DNA of 64,000 bases from JBEKOF01 sp049513975 (lineage in GTDB: Bacteria; Verrucomicrobiota; Verrucomicrobiia; Limisphaerales; Palsa-1400): the NCBI GenBank assembly GCA_049513975.1, contig JBEKVM010000004.1, positions 1 to 64,000 on the forward strand, given 5' to 3'. This document shows, one piece after another, positions 51,978 through 60,282 of the stretch (positions are counted from its first letter, which is position 1; each line of letters starts with the position of its first letter). Under the pieces are notes generated by a model. That model was not told the DNA's origin. It was given only the letters and a program-made list of their open reading frames with translations, and ran no database searches. Made by a program: the position numbers and the translations under genes.

Positions 51978-53369
51978 ATGGGAGCACCCTTGAACACTGA
52001 AATTGAAAGCAAACCGCGGCTGCTGATCGTGGACGACGAGAAGCCGACCCGGGAGGGCCTGCGGGCGGCGCTGGAGGGCCATTACGAGGTGTGGGCGGCG
52101 GAGGACGCCAAAGGGGCCATGACGCTGCTGGAGGAGGAAAACTTCCAGGTGTTGCTGACGGATTTTCGCCTGCCGCAGGAGGACGGGATGAAGTTGATCC
52201 TGCGGGCCAAATCGCTGGACCGGCCGCCGGTTTGCATTTTGATGACGGCTTATGGGTCGGAGGAATTGGCCGTCCAAGCCATGAAAGAGGGTGCGGACGA
52301 CTACATCGCCAAGGGGCGGTTGCAGATAGACGAGCTGGAAATGCGCATCGGGCGCGCCTTGCGGCAGCAAAAACTGGAAGTGGAAAACGCGGCGCTGCGC
52401 CAGCAACTCAGCAGCAAGTTCGGCCTGGAAAACATCGTGGCCGAGTCGCCCGCGATGAAAGAGGCGGTGGAGATGGTGCGGCAAGTCGCCCCCACGCGGG
52501 CCAGCGTGCTGCTCCTGGGGGAAAGCGGCACGGGCAAGGAACTGGTGGCCCGGGCCATCCATCAACTCAGCCCGCGGGCCGCCCACCCGATGGTGAGCGT
52601 GCATTGCGCGGCGCTGTCGCCCACGCTATTGGAAAGCGAGCTGTTCGGGCACGAGAAAGGGGCGTTCACCGGGGCGCACGAGAAGCGGATCGGGCGCTTC
52701 GAGCAGGCGCAGGGGGGAACGTTGTTTTTGGATGAGATCGGGGAGATTGACGCATCGGTGCAGGTCAAGCTGCTGCGCTTTCTGGGGGAACGCACCTTCG
52801 AGCGGGTCGGCTCCAACAAGACGTTGAGCGCGGACGTGCGGCTGATCGCCGCCACCAACAAGAACCTGGAGGAGGAAGTCAAGACTGGAAAATTCCGGGA
52901 GGACCTCTATTTCCGGCTGCGGGTGGTGGAGATCACGCTGCCGCCGTTGCGCCAGCGGGCGGAAGACATCCCGCTGCTGGCCAAGACGTTTTTGCGGGAA
53001 TTCGCCGCGGAGAACAGTAAAAAAGTGAACGATTTCACCCCGGATGCCCTCGAAGCCCTGATGAACCATGCCTGGCCCGGCAATGTGCGCGAATTGCGCA
53101 CCGCCGTCGAACACGCCGTGGTCCTGACGCGCGGGGAGCGGATCAGCCTGCGCGATTTGCCCGCGCCGTTGCGGGCGGGCGGCGCGGCGGCCGGACCGGC
53201 CCGCTGGCTGGCCCAACCGGACCTGACGGTGGCGGAAGCGGAGAAACAATTGATCGCCCGCGCCCTCAAGGATGGCGGCGGCAACCGCACGGTGGCCGCC
53301 CAAAAACTGGGGATGAGCCGGCGCACGCTGCACCGCAAACTCCACTTTTACCATTTGGAGGGATTTTGA
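51978..53369 (+). CDS. Sigma54-dependent response regulator (NtrC family)
   Basis: At 463 residues it has the full NtrC plan. The receiver carries D-D and phosphorylation site Asp62 in L-L-T-D-F-R-L-P. The AAA+ core shows Walker A G-E-S-G-T-G-K-E, the sigma54-contact loop G-A-F-T-G-A, and Walker B T-L-F-L-D-E-I-G. The C-terminal Fis-like helix-turn-helix is K-L-G-M-S-R-R-T-L-H-R-K-L. It activates sigma54 promoters when phosphorylated by the adjacent kinase. The polysaccharide genes begin just downstream, so they are candidate targets; no sigma54 site was found there. Confidence 0.95.
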   Translation: MGAPLNTEIESKPRLLIVDDEKPTREGLRAALEGHYEVWAAEDAKGAMTLLEEENFQVLLTDFRLPQEDGMKLILRAKSLDRPPVCILMTAYGSEELAVQAMKEGADDYIAKGRLQIDELEMRIGRALRQQKLEVENAALRQQLSSKFGLENIVAESPAMKEAVEMVRQVAPTRASVLLLGESGTGKELVARAIHQLSPRAAHPMVSVHCAALSPTLLESELFGHEKGAFTGAHEKRIGRFEQAQGGTLFLDEIGEIDASVQVKLLRFLGERTFERVGSNKTLSADVRLIAATNKNLEEEVKTGKFREDLYFRLRVVEITLPPLRQRAEDIPLLAKTFLREFAAENSKKVNDFTPDALEALMNHAWPGNVRELRTAVEHAVVLTRGERISLRDLPAPLRAGGAAAGPARWLAQPDLTVAEAEKQLIARALKDGGGNRTVAAQKLGMSRRTLHRKLHFYHLEGF

Positions 53370-53437
53370 GAGACATGGCCGCGGCGGTTTGGGACCGCCG
53401 GCGCTTGAGCCGCCAGCCACCCCGGAAGGATATTTAA

Positions 53438-55291
53438 ATGCCAAAACCAGTTTATGAGCGCGTCCAGGGATTTATAAAGTCCATCGAGACAGGACTGGGA
53501 GCCGCCCTTCTTTTGCGGGCCAGTGTGGCGCTGGGTTTCTGCGCGCTGGCGATGTTCTTCAATTTCACGCGGTTTGAAGGTTTTTCCACGCAGGAAGCGA
53601 TGGAGTCGGCGCATCTGGCGCGGCAGATGGCGGAGGGCAAAGGTTATACGACCGATTCGATCCGCCCGTTTTGCCTGCACCTGCTGCAACAAGGCGACCC
53701 GGCCAAGGCGCAACAGGTGCTGAACCATGCGGTGCCGGATTTGAGCAATCCGCCCGGTTACCCGTGCCTGCTGGCCGGGCTGATGAAGATTCTGCCCTTC
53801 CATTTTAGCCCGGATCGGAACCAGCCTTGGTTTTACCAGCCGGAATTATGGATCCAGCGCGTCAATGAGCTGCTCTTTTTTGGGGCGGTCCTCATCCTGT
53901 TTCAAGTGGCCCGGCGGCTGTTTGACCCGGCGGTGGCCTGGCTGTCGGCCATCATTTTCGCCGGCACGGAGCTGTTTTGGAGATTCAGCGCATCCGGGTT
54001 GTCCACCATCTGGCTGGTTGTGATTTTCCTGAGTTTGGTCTGGAGTCTGGTTTTGCTGGAAGAACGCGAGCGCCGCCCGGTTCCACCCCGGCTGGGCGGT
54101 TCGCTGGCCCTGGCCGCGGGCGCCGGCGCGCTGGTGGGCCTGGGCGGATTAAGCCGGTATTCGTTTGCCTGGATGATCATTCCGGTCCTGGTTTTTCTGC
54201 GCCTGTTTTTCTCGCGCGCCCGCGGCAAATTGGTTTTCTGCGCCGCGGCCGCATTCCTGGGGGTCCTGGCGCCCTGGATCGGGCGCAACCTGGCGCTGAG
54301 CCAAACCTGCTTCGGCACGGACGGCTACGCGCTGGTGGAAACGACGCCGCGGCTTCCGGACGACATCCTGGAGCGCTCGTTTCATCCCGCCGCCGCGCTG
54401 AGCCATGTCACGCCGCGGGAGGTGTTGGACAAATTCTTCCTCAATGAGGGGGAAATTCTGACAAACGACCTGCCGCGGCTCGGCGGCAATTGGGTATCCG
54501 CATTTTTTCTGTGCGGCCTGCTGCTGCCGTTTCGCAGCCCGGCGCTGCGACGTTTCCGGCTGTTTCTGCTCTGGTCCCTGGCCTTGATGGCGGTGGTCCA
54601 GGCCGCCTGCCAGACCCATCTCAGCGCCGATTCGCCGGGGATCAATTCGGAGAACCTGCTGGTGGTGCTGGCGCCGCTGGTATTTATCTTTGGCGCCGGG
54701 GTCTTTTTTACGCTGCTGGATCACTTGGTCCCACCGGATGATCCGCAGAGCCGCCGGGCCGGGACGGGACTTTTTGTGCTGGTCATGTGTGCGCCCATGC
54801 TGTTGACTCTGCTGGGGCCGGTCAAACTGACGAGGATCACGCCGTATGCGCCCTGGCATATTGAGCGGCTGGCCGGGATGATGGGGCGGGATGAGTTGAT
54901 GATGAGCGATATTCCATGGGCGGTGGCGTGGTATGGGGCGCGTCCGTGCGCCTGGCTGACGCTGGGAGTGGGAGGGGGGGGGGGGAGCGCAACTAATGTG
55001 GACGAGTCGGAAACGTATCAAGAAATGGACAAACTCAAGCCGGTGCGGGCGGTATATCTGACGCAGCGGACGAGCGACCGGCGGTTTCTGTCGCAAATGA
55101 TTGCAAATGAGCAGGATAGGAATGGTGATTGGAGTTATTTTTATCTGGACAGCCTGCCGGGCTGGGGGCACGGAGAGGTTCCCACCGGTTTTCCGCTGAA
55201 GAAAGCGTTATTAGACTGCGTACCGGACCAAATGTTCATTAGTGACCGAAATCGCTGGCAGACAACGCCGCAGAGCACCCCGAAAAGATAA
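53438..55291 (+). CDS. Large membrane protein, glycosyltransferase-like (GT-C fold)
   Basis: The 617-residue product has about ten hydrophobic segments and a soluble C-terminal part of 150 residues. After the first helix comes F-E-G-F-S-T-Q-E-A-M-E-S-A-H-L-A-R, in the place of the GT39-like acidic motif. N-P-P-G-Y-P and a long loop follow. It probably moves a sugar or acts in polysaccharide assembly. A run of 12 G (54974-54985) encodes V-G-G-G-G-G-S in the soluble part. It precedes the export locus. The function is not firmly assigned. Confidence 0.7.
   Translation: MPKPVYERVQGFIKSIETGLGAALLLRASVALGFCALAMFFNFTRFEGFSTQEAMESAHLARQMAEGKGYTTDSIRPFCLHLLQQGDPAKAQQVLNHAVPDLSNPPGYPCLLAGLMKILPFHFSPDRNQPWFYQPELWIQRVNELLFFGAVLILFQVARRLFDPAVAWLSAIIFAGTELFWRFSASGLSTIWLVVIFLSLVWSLVLLEERERRPVPPRLGGSLALAAGAGALVGLGGLSRYSFAWMIIPVLVFLRLFFSRARGKLVFCAAAAFLGVLAPWIGRNLALSQTCFGTDGYALVETTPRLPDDILERSFHPAAALSHVTPREVLDKFFLNEGEILTNDLPRLGGNWVSAFFLCGLLLPFRSPALRRFRLFLLWSLALMAVVQAACQTHLSADSPGINSENLLVVLAPLVFIFGAGVFFTLLDHLVPPDDPQSRRAGTGLFVLVMCAPMLLTLLGPVKLTRITPYAPWHIERLAGMMGRDELMMSDIPWAVAWYGARPCAWLTLGVGGGGGSATNVDESETYQEMDKLKPVRAVYLTQRTSDRRFLSQMIANEQDRNGDWSYFYLDSLPGWGHGEVPTGFPLKKALLDCVPDQMFISDRNRWQTTPQSTPKR
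54974..54985. repeat. Homopolymer G12 within the membrane glycosyltransferase-like gene
   Basis: Twelve consecutive G lie in the reading frame, encoding part of a Gly run. Gain or loss of one base would truncate the last 100 residues. Confidence 0.9.
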
Positions 55292-55319
55292 AAGTTTCAA
55301 AAATTATTCAATTTTTCCT

Positions 55320-55348
55320 TTGACAATAATGGCCGGTACTCATAGAAC
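55320..55348 (+). promoter_or_regulatory. Probable sigma70 promoter of the exopolysaccharide export genes
   Basis: TTGACA (55320-55325) matches the consensus -35 exactly; 17 bases later stands TAGAAC (55343-55348), four of six for -10. The barrel gene begins 66 bases further. AT-rich sequence precedes the -35. Confidence 0.5.
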
Positions 55349-55414
55349 AGCATAAATGGACGAAGCACGGTGAGACGCGCTTTGTGCATTGAGGGTAGCA
55401 CAACAAATTATTTT

Positions 55415-56746
55415 ATGAAAAAATTCTTCGCTTCGGTTGGTTTAGCCGCGCTTGGCGCGTCAACATTGCAGGCCCAATATGCCCCCGGCATCACGCCTGA
55501 CCAAACAGCCAACCCGCGGGGCTGGTCGGTGGCCGCGGCGTTGCGCGGTTTTTATGACGACAACTACCTGACGCTGCCCAACGGGCTGGCGCGCTCCAGC
55601 TATGGCACGGAGGTGAGTCCATCGGCCACGTTCAACCACACTGTCAACAACACCACGATCACCCTCAGTTACGTATATGACTGGCGCTACTATGAAACGA
55701 CCAGCACCTCGCAGTCGTCGCACCAATTCAACGGCGACGTAAAGCAGAACTTCTCCGAGCGCTTCAGCATGCGGGCCAGCGACTCCTTCGTCATCGCCCA
55801 GGAGCCGACGGTGATTGACACGGCGATCATTTCTTCCCCGTTGTACACCGAGGGGAACAATGTGCATAATACCGGCACGCTCTCTGCCACCGCCGGATTG
55901 ACCCCCAAGCTGGATTTGCAGGCGAGCTACGCCAACAACCTTTACGCCTATGAGCAGACGTTCGGCGACGTTTACAATCCCAATCCGGCGGTAAATCCCC
56001 TGACGCCCAGCCGTTCGGCCATATTGGACCGGATGGAGCAACTGGCCACGCTGAATCTGAACTGGAAAATCCTGAGCGAACTGACCGGGGTTTTAGGCTA
56101 TTCTTACGGGCATGTGGGTTACACCAGCCCGGAACCGATTATTTTCGCCGGGGCGCCACCCCAGACCTTTGGCAATCCGGCCAATGTATTAAGCAAGATC
56201 CGCGACAACGATTCGCATTTCTTTTTTGTCGGGGCAGACGAGGCCTTTACGTCGCAATTGAACGGTTCCATCCGGGTGGGGGGCGAATATCTGGATTATT
56301 ACAACGTGCATTCGTCCGACACGTCGCCCTACGTGGACGCCAGCCTGACGTGGACGTACATGAAGGAATCTTACCTGCAGAGCGGGGTCATGCACCAACA
56401 CAGCGCGACGGACGTGACGGGCGGAATCCCGCCCACCACGGGACCCAACGCGGGAAAGCCGGTCTTGGACGCGGAGACGACGGCGGCTTACCTGTCGGTG
56501 AACCAAAAGATAGCCGGGGGATTCACCGGCGGCCTGCTGGGCCAGTTCCAGCACTCGGCGTTCAACGGAGGCACGGTGAACTCGGAATCGGAAGACTTCT
56601 TCATCGTGGGCATGAACTTTGCGTACCGTTTCACCCCGTATTTCGGAGCTGAAGCCGGATACAACTGGAACAAACTGGTGTCGGATGTTTCCGGCCGCGA
56701 TTATACGCGCAACATGGTTTACCTCGGAGTCCGGGCCACATATTGA
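55415..56746 (+). CDS. Outer-membrane beta-barrel protein of the exopolysaccharide export locus
   Basis: The 443-residue product has a signal peptide (residues 1-22, L-Q-A-Q) and repeated aromatic-edged strands such as T-L-S-Y-V-Y-D-W-R-Y-Y. It ends Y-L-G-V-R-A-T-Y with a C-terminal aromatic, as expected for a barrel. Barrels of this kind sit with Wzc and Wza genes and may pass polysaccharide across the outer membrane. ATG 55415 is chosen from the signal peptide; a frame upstream to 55370 lacks one. Confidence 0.8.
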   Translation: MKKFFASVGLAALGASTLQAQYAPGITPDQTANPRGWSVAAALRGFYDDNYLTLPNGLARSSYGTEVSPSATFNHTVNNTTITLSYVYDWRYYETTSTSQSSHQFNGDVKQNFSERFSMRASDSFVIAQEPTVIDTAIISSPLYTEGNNVHNTGTLSATAGLTPKLDLQASYANNLYAYEQTFGDVYNPNPAVNPLTPSRSAILDRMEQLATLNLNWKILSELTGVLGYSYGHVGYTSPEPIIFAGAPPQTFGNPANVLSKIRDNDSHFFFVGADEAFTSQLNGSIRVGGEYLDYYNVHSSDTSPYVDASLTWTYMKESYLQSGVMHQHSATDVTGGIPPTTGPNAGKPVLDAETTAAYLSVNQKIAGGFTGGLLGQFQHSAFNGGTVNSESEDFFIVGMNFAYRFTPYFGAEAGYNWNKLVSDVSGRDYTRNMVYLGVRATY

Positions 56747-56768
56747 ACATAAATTCGCGCTTTAGGTC

Positions 56769-56815
56769 AGAAAGCTAGAACGTAGCGAATGAGTACGCTC
56801 TAGCTTTCTTTTTTT
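56769..56815 (+). terminator. Intrinsic terminator/attenuator hairpin before the tyrosine kinase gene
   Basis: AGAAAGCTAGAACGTA (56769-56784) pairs with TACGCTCTAGCTTTCT (56794-56809), with one mismatch and a 9-base loop, and is followed by a T-rich run. It ends only 4 bases before the ATG at 56819, where no Shine-Dalgarno sequence is seen. Confidence 0.75.
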
Positions 56816-56818
56816 ATT

Positions 56819-58999
56819 ATGGATACCGCAGCAACAACAGACAGCCCGGTGGCGAGCCTCCATTTTTTGGACTACTGGCGGGTGATCCGGATGCGCAAGA
56901 GCCTGATTCTGACGGTTTTCCTGCTGTGCGTGATCACCAGTTCGATTCTGACCTATTGCCTGCCCAAGCAGTATTCCAGCACCGTCCGAATTGAGGTGCA
57001 GAAAGACGCGCCGGAGGTGAACATAATAGGGAACCAGGCCGGCCTGCAGAGCTGGGATCCTTACTACCTGACCACCCAGTTTCGCATCATCACCTCGTGG
57101 GGAATTCTGGACACGGTGATCAGCAACCTGAATCTGCGGCATGTCTTTGCCGAGCAGGATCAGGCGGGGGAGGCGGACTGGACTCCGGACCAGGCTTACG
57201 GCTATTTGTATAAGAGAGTCGGGGTTGACCAGACGCGCGGCACCAGCTTGATTGAAATTGCGGTCAGGAATTCCGACCCCAAATGGGCGGCGGACATCGC
57301 CAACAAAATTGCCGAGGTCTATAAGGAATACCGCAAGGCATCGTGGCTGGGCGACCGCAACCGGGGCATCGAAGGCCTGAGAGGGTCATTGATCACCAAT
57401 CAGGCAGCGCTGCTCGTCAAGCAAACCAATTTGGACAACCTGCGCTCCAACTTGAACGTGACGGAGATGGAAAACAATCCCAACGCCCAGGCCTCCATTA
57501 TTGTCGAAACCATGCGGGCCCTGGAAAACCGCCGCATTGACGCGAGGTGGGATTACCAGGACCACTCCGACACCCAGAGCAATCTGTTGATCCTGCAGAC
57601 CAACGGGCTTCTGCGTGAGGCGCTGGGGACGGCGATGTATCGCAACTTGGATCCCGAATTGGCCATCAAAGCCTCGGATCTCTCCCGCGCCAAGAATCAA
57701 TTCACGGAGGCGCAGAACATGGGCTACGGCCCCGAACATCGCATGTATGTCACGGCGCTCAGGGATTTGGAGCAGGCCAGCAATGCCTATGAGGAAAAGA
57801 TCAAAGGAATCATGGTCGGTCTCGCCTCCCTGGTCAACCATGACCGGGGGCTGCTGGAATTGATCGAGAATGAAGAAAACCGCACGAAGGCGGATGCCAT
57901 CCAGGAAGCCATTTCCAACCGCGACTACGTCTCGGCCAAGCGCGATCTGGAAAACACCCAGCGGGTGGTGGATGATTTACACCGGCTCTTGATTGAACAA
58001 GAGGCGGAAGCCAAACAGCCGACCGAACGCTCCGTCGTCGTGCATGACCCGGCCCGGATGAACAAAAGCCCCGTCAGCCCCAAACCGTTCATCATCATAC
58101 CGGTCGGAATCGTCATGGGTCTGGTGGTCGGGCTGGGCATGGCCTTCTTCGTCGAATACCTGGATACCAGTGTCAAGACCATTGATGATGTGGAGCGTTC
58201 GCTGCAAGCGCCGGTGCTGGGAGTCATTCCCCAGAACGTGGGCAATGTGCTGGACGACGGGCCGGAAAGCCCGCACGCGGAGGCCTACCGGGTCTTGCGC
58301 ACCAATCTTTTGTTCGGGCGCAAGAATGAAGACTGGACCACGATAACGGTGCTGAGCGGCGGGGCCGGGGAAGGCAAAACCACCACCCTGTTCAACCTGG
58401 CCACCGTCTTTGCCCAGAACGGCCAGCGCATTTTGATTGTGGATTCGGACTTGCGCCGCCCGAGCATTCACCGGATGCTGCGCGCCAGCAACACCACCGG
58501 GCTGACCGATTTGCTCCTCAACAAACAGATCACCCTCGAACAAGTGATCCAGAAGACCAAGCTGCCCACCCTGGATTTTCTGCCCAGCGGCAAGCTGCCC
58601 AGCAGTTCCATGAGCATTTTGGGTTCCGTGCAGATGAAAGAAATTGTCCGCGACCTCAAGCGCCGTTACGACTTTATCTTCTTCGATTCCCCACCGCTGC
58701 TGGGCGTGAGCGATGCCTCCATCCTGGCGAGCGAAATGGACATGGTGCTGCAAGTCATCCAGTACCGGCGTTACCCGCAGCCCATGACGTTGCGGGCCAA
58801 GCAGATGATCCAAAAAGTGGGCGGCAACCTTTTGGGCCTGGTGCTCAACAACATCAACATGAGCCAGGATGAGAATTATTACTATTACAGCGGTTACTAC
58901 GAGTACGAATACCGGTCTTCCAGAAACGAGCCGACCGTGGTGCAACTCAGCGACGCCGCGGCCAAAGCGGCCAAAATAGACATCAAACAGAAGTATTGA
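56819..58999 (+). CDS. Polysaccharide biosynthesis tyrosine autokinase (Wzc-like)
   Basis: The 726-residue product has the Wzz-type chain-length domain with two membrane helices (about residues 27-45 and 420-440) and a long coiled-coil periplasmic part. The cytoplasmic BY-kinase domain follows: Walker A G-G-A-G-E-G-K-T-T-T (about residue 515), Walker A' L-I-V-D-S-D-L-R-R-P, and Walker B F-I-F-F-D-S-P-P. The C-terminal Tyr cluster (Y-Y-Y-Y-S-G-Y-Y-E-Y-E-Y, about residues 686-697) is the autophosphorylation site. It controls capsule or exopolysaccharide export with the Wza-like protein encoded next. Confidence 0.93.
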   Translation: MDTAATTDSPVASLHFLDYWRVIRMRKSLILTVFLLCVITSSILTYCLPKQYSSTVRIEVQKDAPEVNIIGNQAGLQSWDPYYLTTQFRIITSWGILDTVISNLNLRHVFAEQDQAGEADWTPDQAYGYLYKRVGVDQTRGTSLIEIAVRNSDPKWAADIANKIAEVYKEYRKASWLGDRNRGIEGLRGSLITNQAALLVKQTNLDNLRSNLNVTEMENNPNAQASIIVETMRALENRRIDARWDYQDHSDTQSNLLILQTNGLLREALGTAMYRNLDPELAIKASDLSRAKNQFTEAQNMGYGPEHRMYVTALRDLEQASNAYEEKIKGIMVGLASLVNHDRGLLELIENEENRTKADAIQEAISNRDYVSAKRDLENTQRVVDDLHRLLIEQEAEAKQPTERSVVVHDPARMNKSPVSPKPFIIIPVGIVMGLVVGLGMAFFVEYLDTSVKTIDDVERSLQAPVLGVIPQNVGNVLDDGPESPHAEAYRVLRTNLLFGRKNEDWTTITVLSGGAGEGKTTTLFNLATVFAQNGQRILIVDSDLRRPSIHRMLRASNTTGLTDLLLNKQITLEQVIQKTKLPTLDFLPSGKLPSSSMSILGSVQMKEIVRDLKRRYDFIFFDSPPLLGVSDASILASEMDMVLQVIQYRRYPQPMTLRAKQMIQKVGGNLLGLVLNNINMSQDENYYYYSGYYEYEYRSSRNEPTVVQLSDAAAKAAKIDIKQKY

Positions 59000-59044
59000 G
59001 AACCGTGCTGAGAACCGTCTTCCATGTGACGCAAGTGTATCTGT

Positions 59045-59716
59045 ATGAGATTGTTACAACGTAGTGTCCGACCTTGCAAGGGGCTGGCTGCATGGGCTGC
59101 CATCGCCCTGGCCGTGACGGGTTGTGTGCCAACCACGCCACAACCCAAGGATGGCAATGCCGGGACGAATGCGATGGCCCAACCGCCAGATCCGACCAAG
59201 ACCAAGATGATTCCACTCCAACTGGGTGATAGCATCCAGGTGGAATTGACCGGCACCCCGACGCAAATCCTGCCCAAGAGCATGGTTCTTTCGGGAGATG
59301 GCAACATCACCCTGGAAGATCTGCCGGCTCCCATCGCGGCGCTTGGGAAAACGCCCAACGAACTGCAGGACATCATTCGGAGCAATTACGTGCCGCGCAT
59401 CTACAAAAGCGTGACGGTGACCGTCACCGTCGGCACGCGCTATTTTACGGTGAGCGGCGACATTAATTCGAATACCCAATCAAAGCAGACATATACCGGT
59501 TACACCACCGTCCTGGCCGCCATCGGCGCCGCGGGCGGTTTCACCGATTTTGCGGCCAGATACCGGGTGATATTGACGCGGCAAGACGGAACGATTTACA
59601 AAGTGGACTGCAACAAAGCCTTGAAGGATCCGAAACTGGACCTGGAGGTTTTGCCGGGCGACAAAATCTTCGTGGATAAGCGGACACTGTGGGACGTGAT
59701 GAGCGGGAAGAGATAG
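59045..59716 (+). CDS. Polysaccharide export lipoprotein (Wza/OPX-like)
   Basis: The 223-residue product has a lipobox (A-L-A-V-T-G-C) and the Poly_export domain (L-G-D-S-I-Q-V-E-L-T, G-D-G-N-I-T-L). A SLBB-like part follows (Y-F-T-V-S-G-D-I, V-L-A-A-I-G-A-A-G-G-F-T). It is shorter than E. coli Wza and lacks the C-terminal membrane helix, so outer-membrane passage probably relies on the separate barrel protein at 55415. It is the last gene of the export locus. Confidence 0.9.
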   Translation: MRLLQRSVRPCKGLAAWAAIALAVTGCVPTTPQPKDGNAGTNAMAQPPDPTKTKMIPLQLGDSIQVELTGTPTQILPKSMVLSGDGNITLEDLPAPIAALGKTPNELQDIIRSNYVPRIYKSVTVTVTVGTRYFTVSGDINSNTQSKQTYTGYTTVLAAIGAAGGFTDFAARYRVILTRQDGTIYKVDCNKALKDPKLDLEVLPGDKIFVDKRTLWDVMSGKR

Positions 59717-59775
59717 AGCATTTTCATGAAAACTGCAGCCTCACGGAAGCCGACCGAACGGCCTCCTCTCCCCGG

Positions 59776-59800
59776 CCCTCTCCTCCAGAGGAGGAGAGGG
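59776..59800. repeat. Hairpin with 11-bp arms
   Basis: CCCTCTCCTCC, loop AGA, GGAGGAGAGGG. It is the same family as the hairpins at 30002 and 39020 and lies between the Wza-like gene and the FHA gene. Confidence 0.85.
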
Positions 59801-59886
59801 AGGAGCTTCCTTTTGGCTGCATCATTTTTTAATCCGCTCTAGCCGGACGCCGCTGCCACGCCATCAACGCCGCGCCGCCGGTTGCC

Positions 59887-60273
59887 ATGGTTCAACTTCA
59901 AATTCTGTCGGGGAAAAAAGCGGGCGGACAATTCACCGCCTCGCGCCTGCCCATGCAGATCGGCCGCGCGGCCGGGTCGGACCTGTGCCTGGAGGAGCCG
60001 GGAGTCTGGCCCCGGCACTTCCAGATCACGCGCCAGGGGCGGGATTTGGTTTGCCGGGCCGAACCCAATGCCCTGCTCTCCGTTAACGGCGTCCAAGTTG
60101 ACCAGGCCGTCTTGCGCAACGGCGATGTCATTTCCATTGGCGCCCTGAAGATTCAATTTGCCTTGTCACCGGTCCGTCAATCCAGCCCGCGTGCGCGCGA
60201 ATGGCTGACTTGGGCCGGGTTGGCGCTGCTCTGCCTCGGCCAGGCCGTCCTCATCTACCGCCTCATGCGGTGA
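59887..60273 (+). CDS. FHA-domain protein with C-terminal membrane helix
   Basis: The 128-residue product has an FHA domain (I-G-R-A-A-G-S-D-L-C-L, R-H-F-Q-I, V-N-G-V-Q, L-R-N-G-D-V-I-S-I-G; residues 1-95). One C-terminal membrane helix follows (residues 108-126), placing the domain in the cytoplasm at the membrane. FHA domains bind phosphothreonine; no Ser/Thr kinase gene is in the window. It is convergent with purH, with 9 bases between the stops. Confidence 0.85.
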   Translation: MVQLQILSGKKAGGQFTASRLPMQIGRAAGSDLCLEEPGVWPRHFQITRQGRDLVCRAEPNALLSVNGVQVDQAVLRNGDVISIGALKIQFALSPVRQSSPRAREWLTWAGLALLCLGQAVLIYRLMR

Positions 60274-60282
60274 CGTCCCGGT

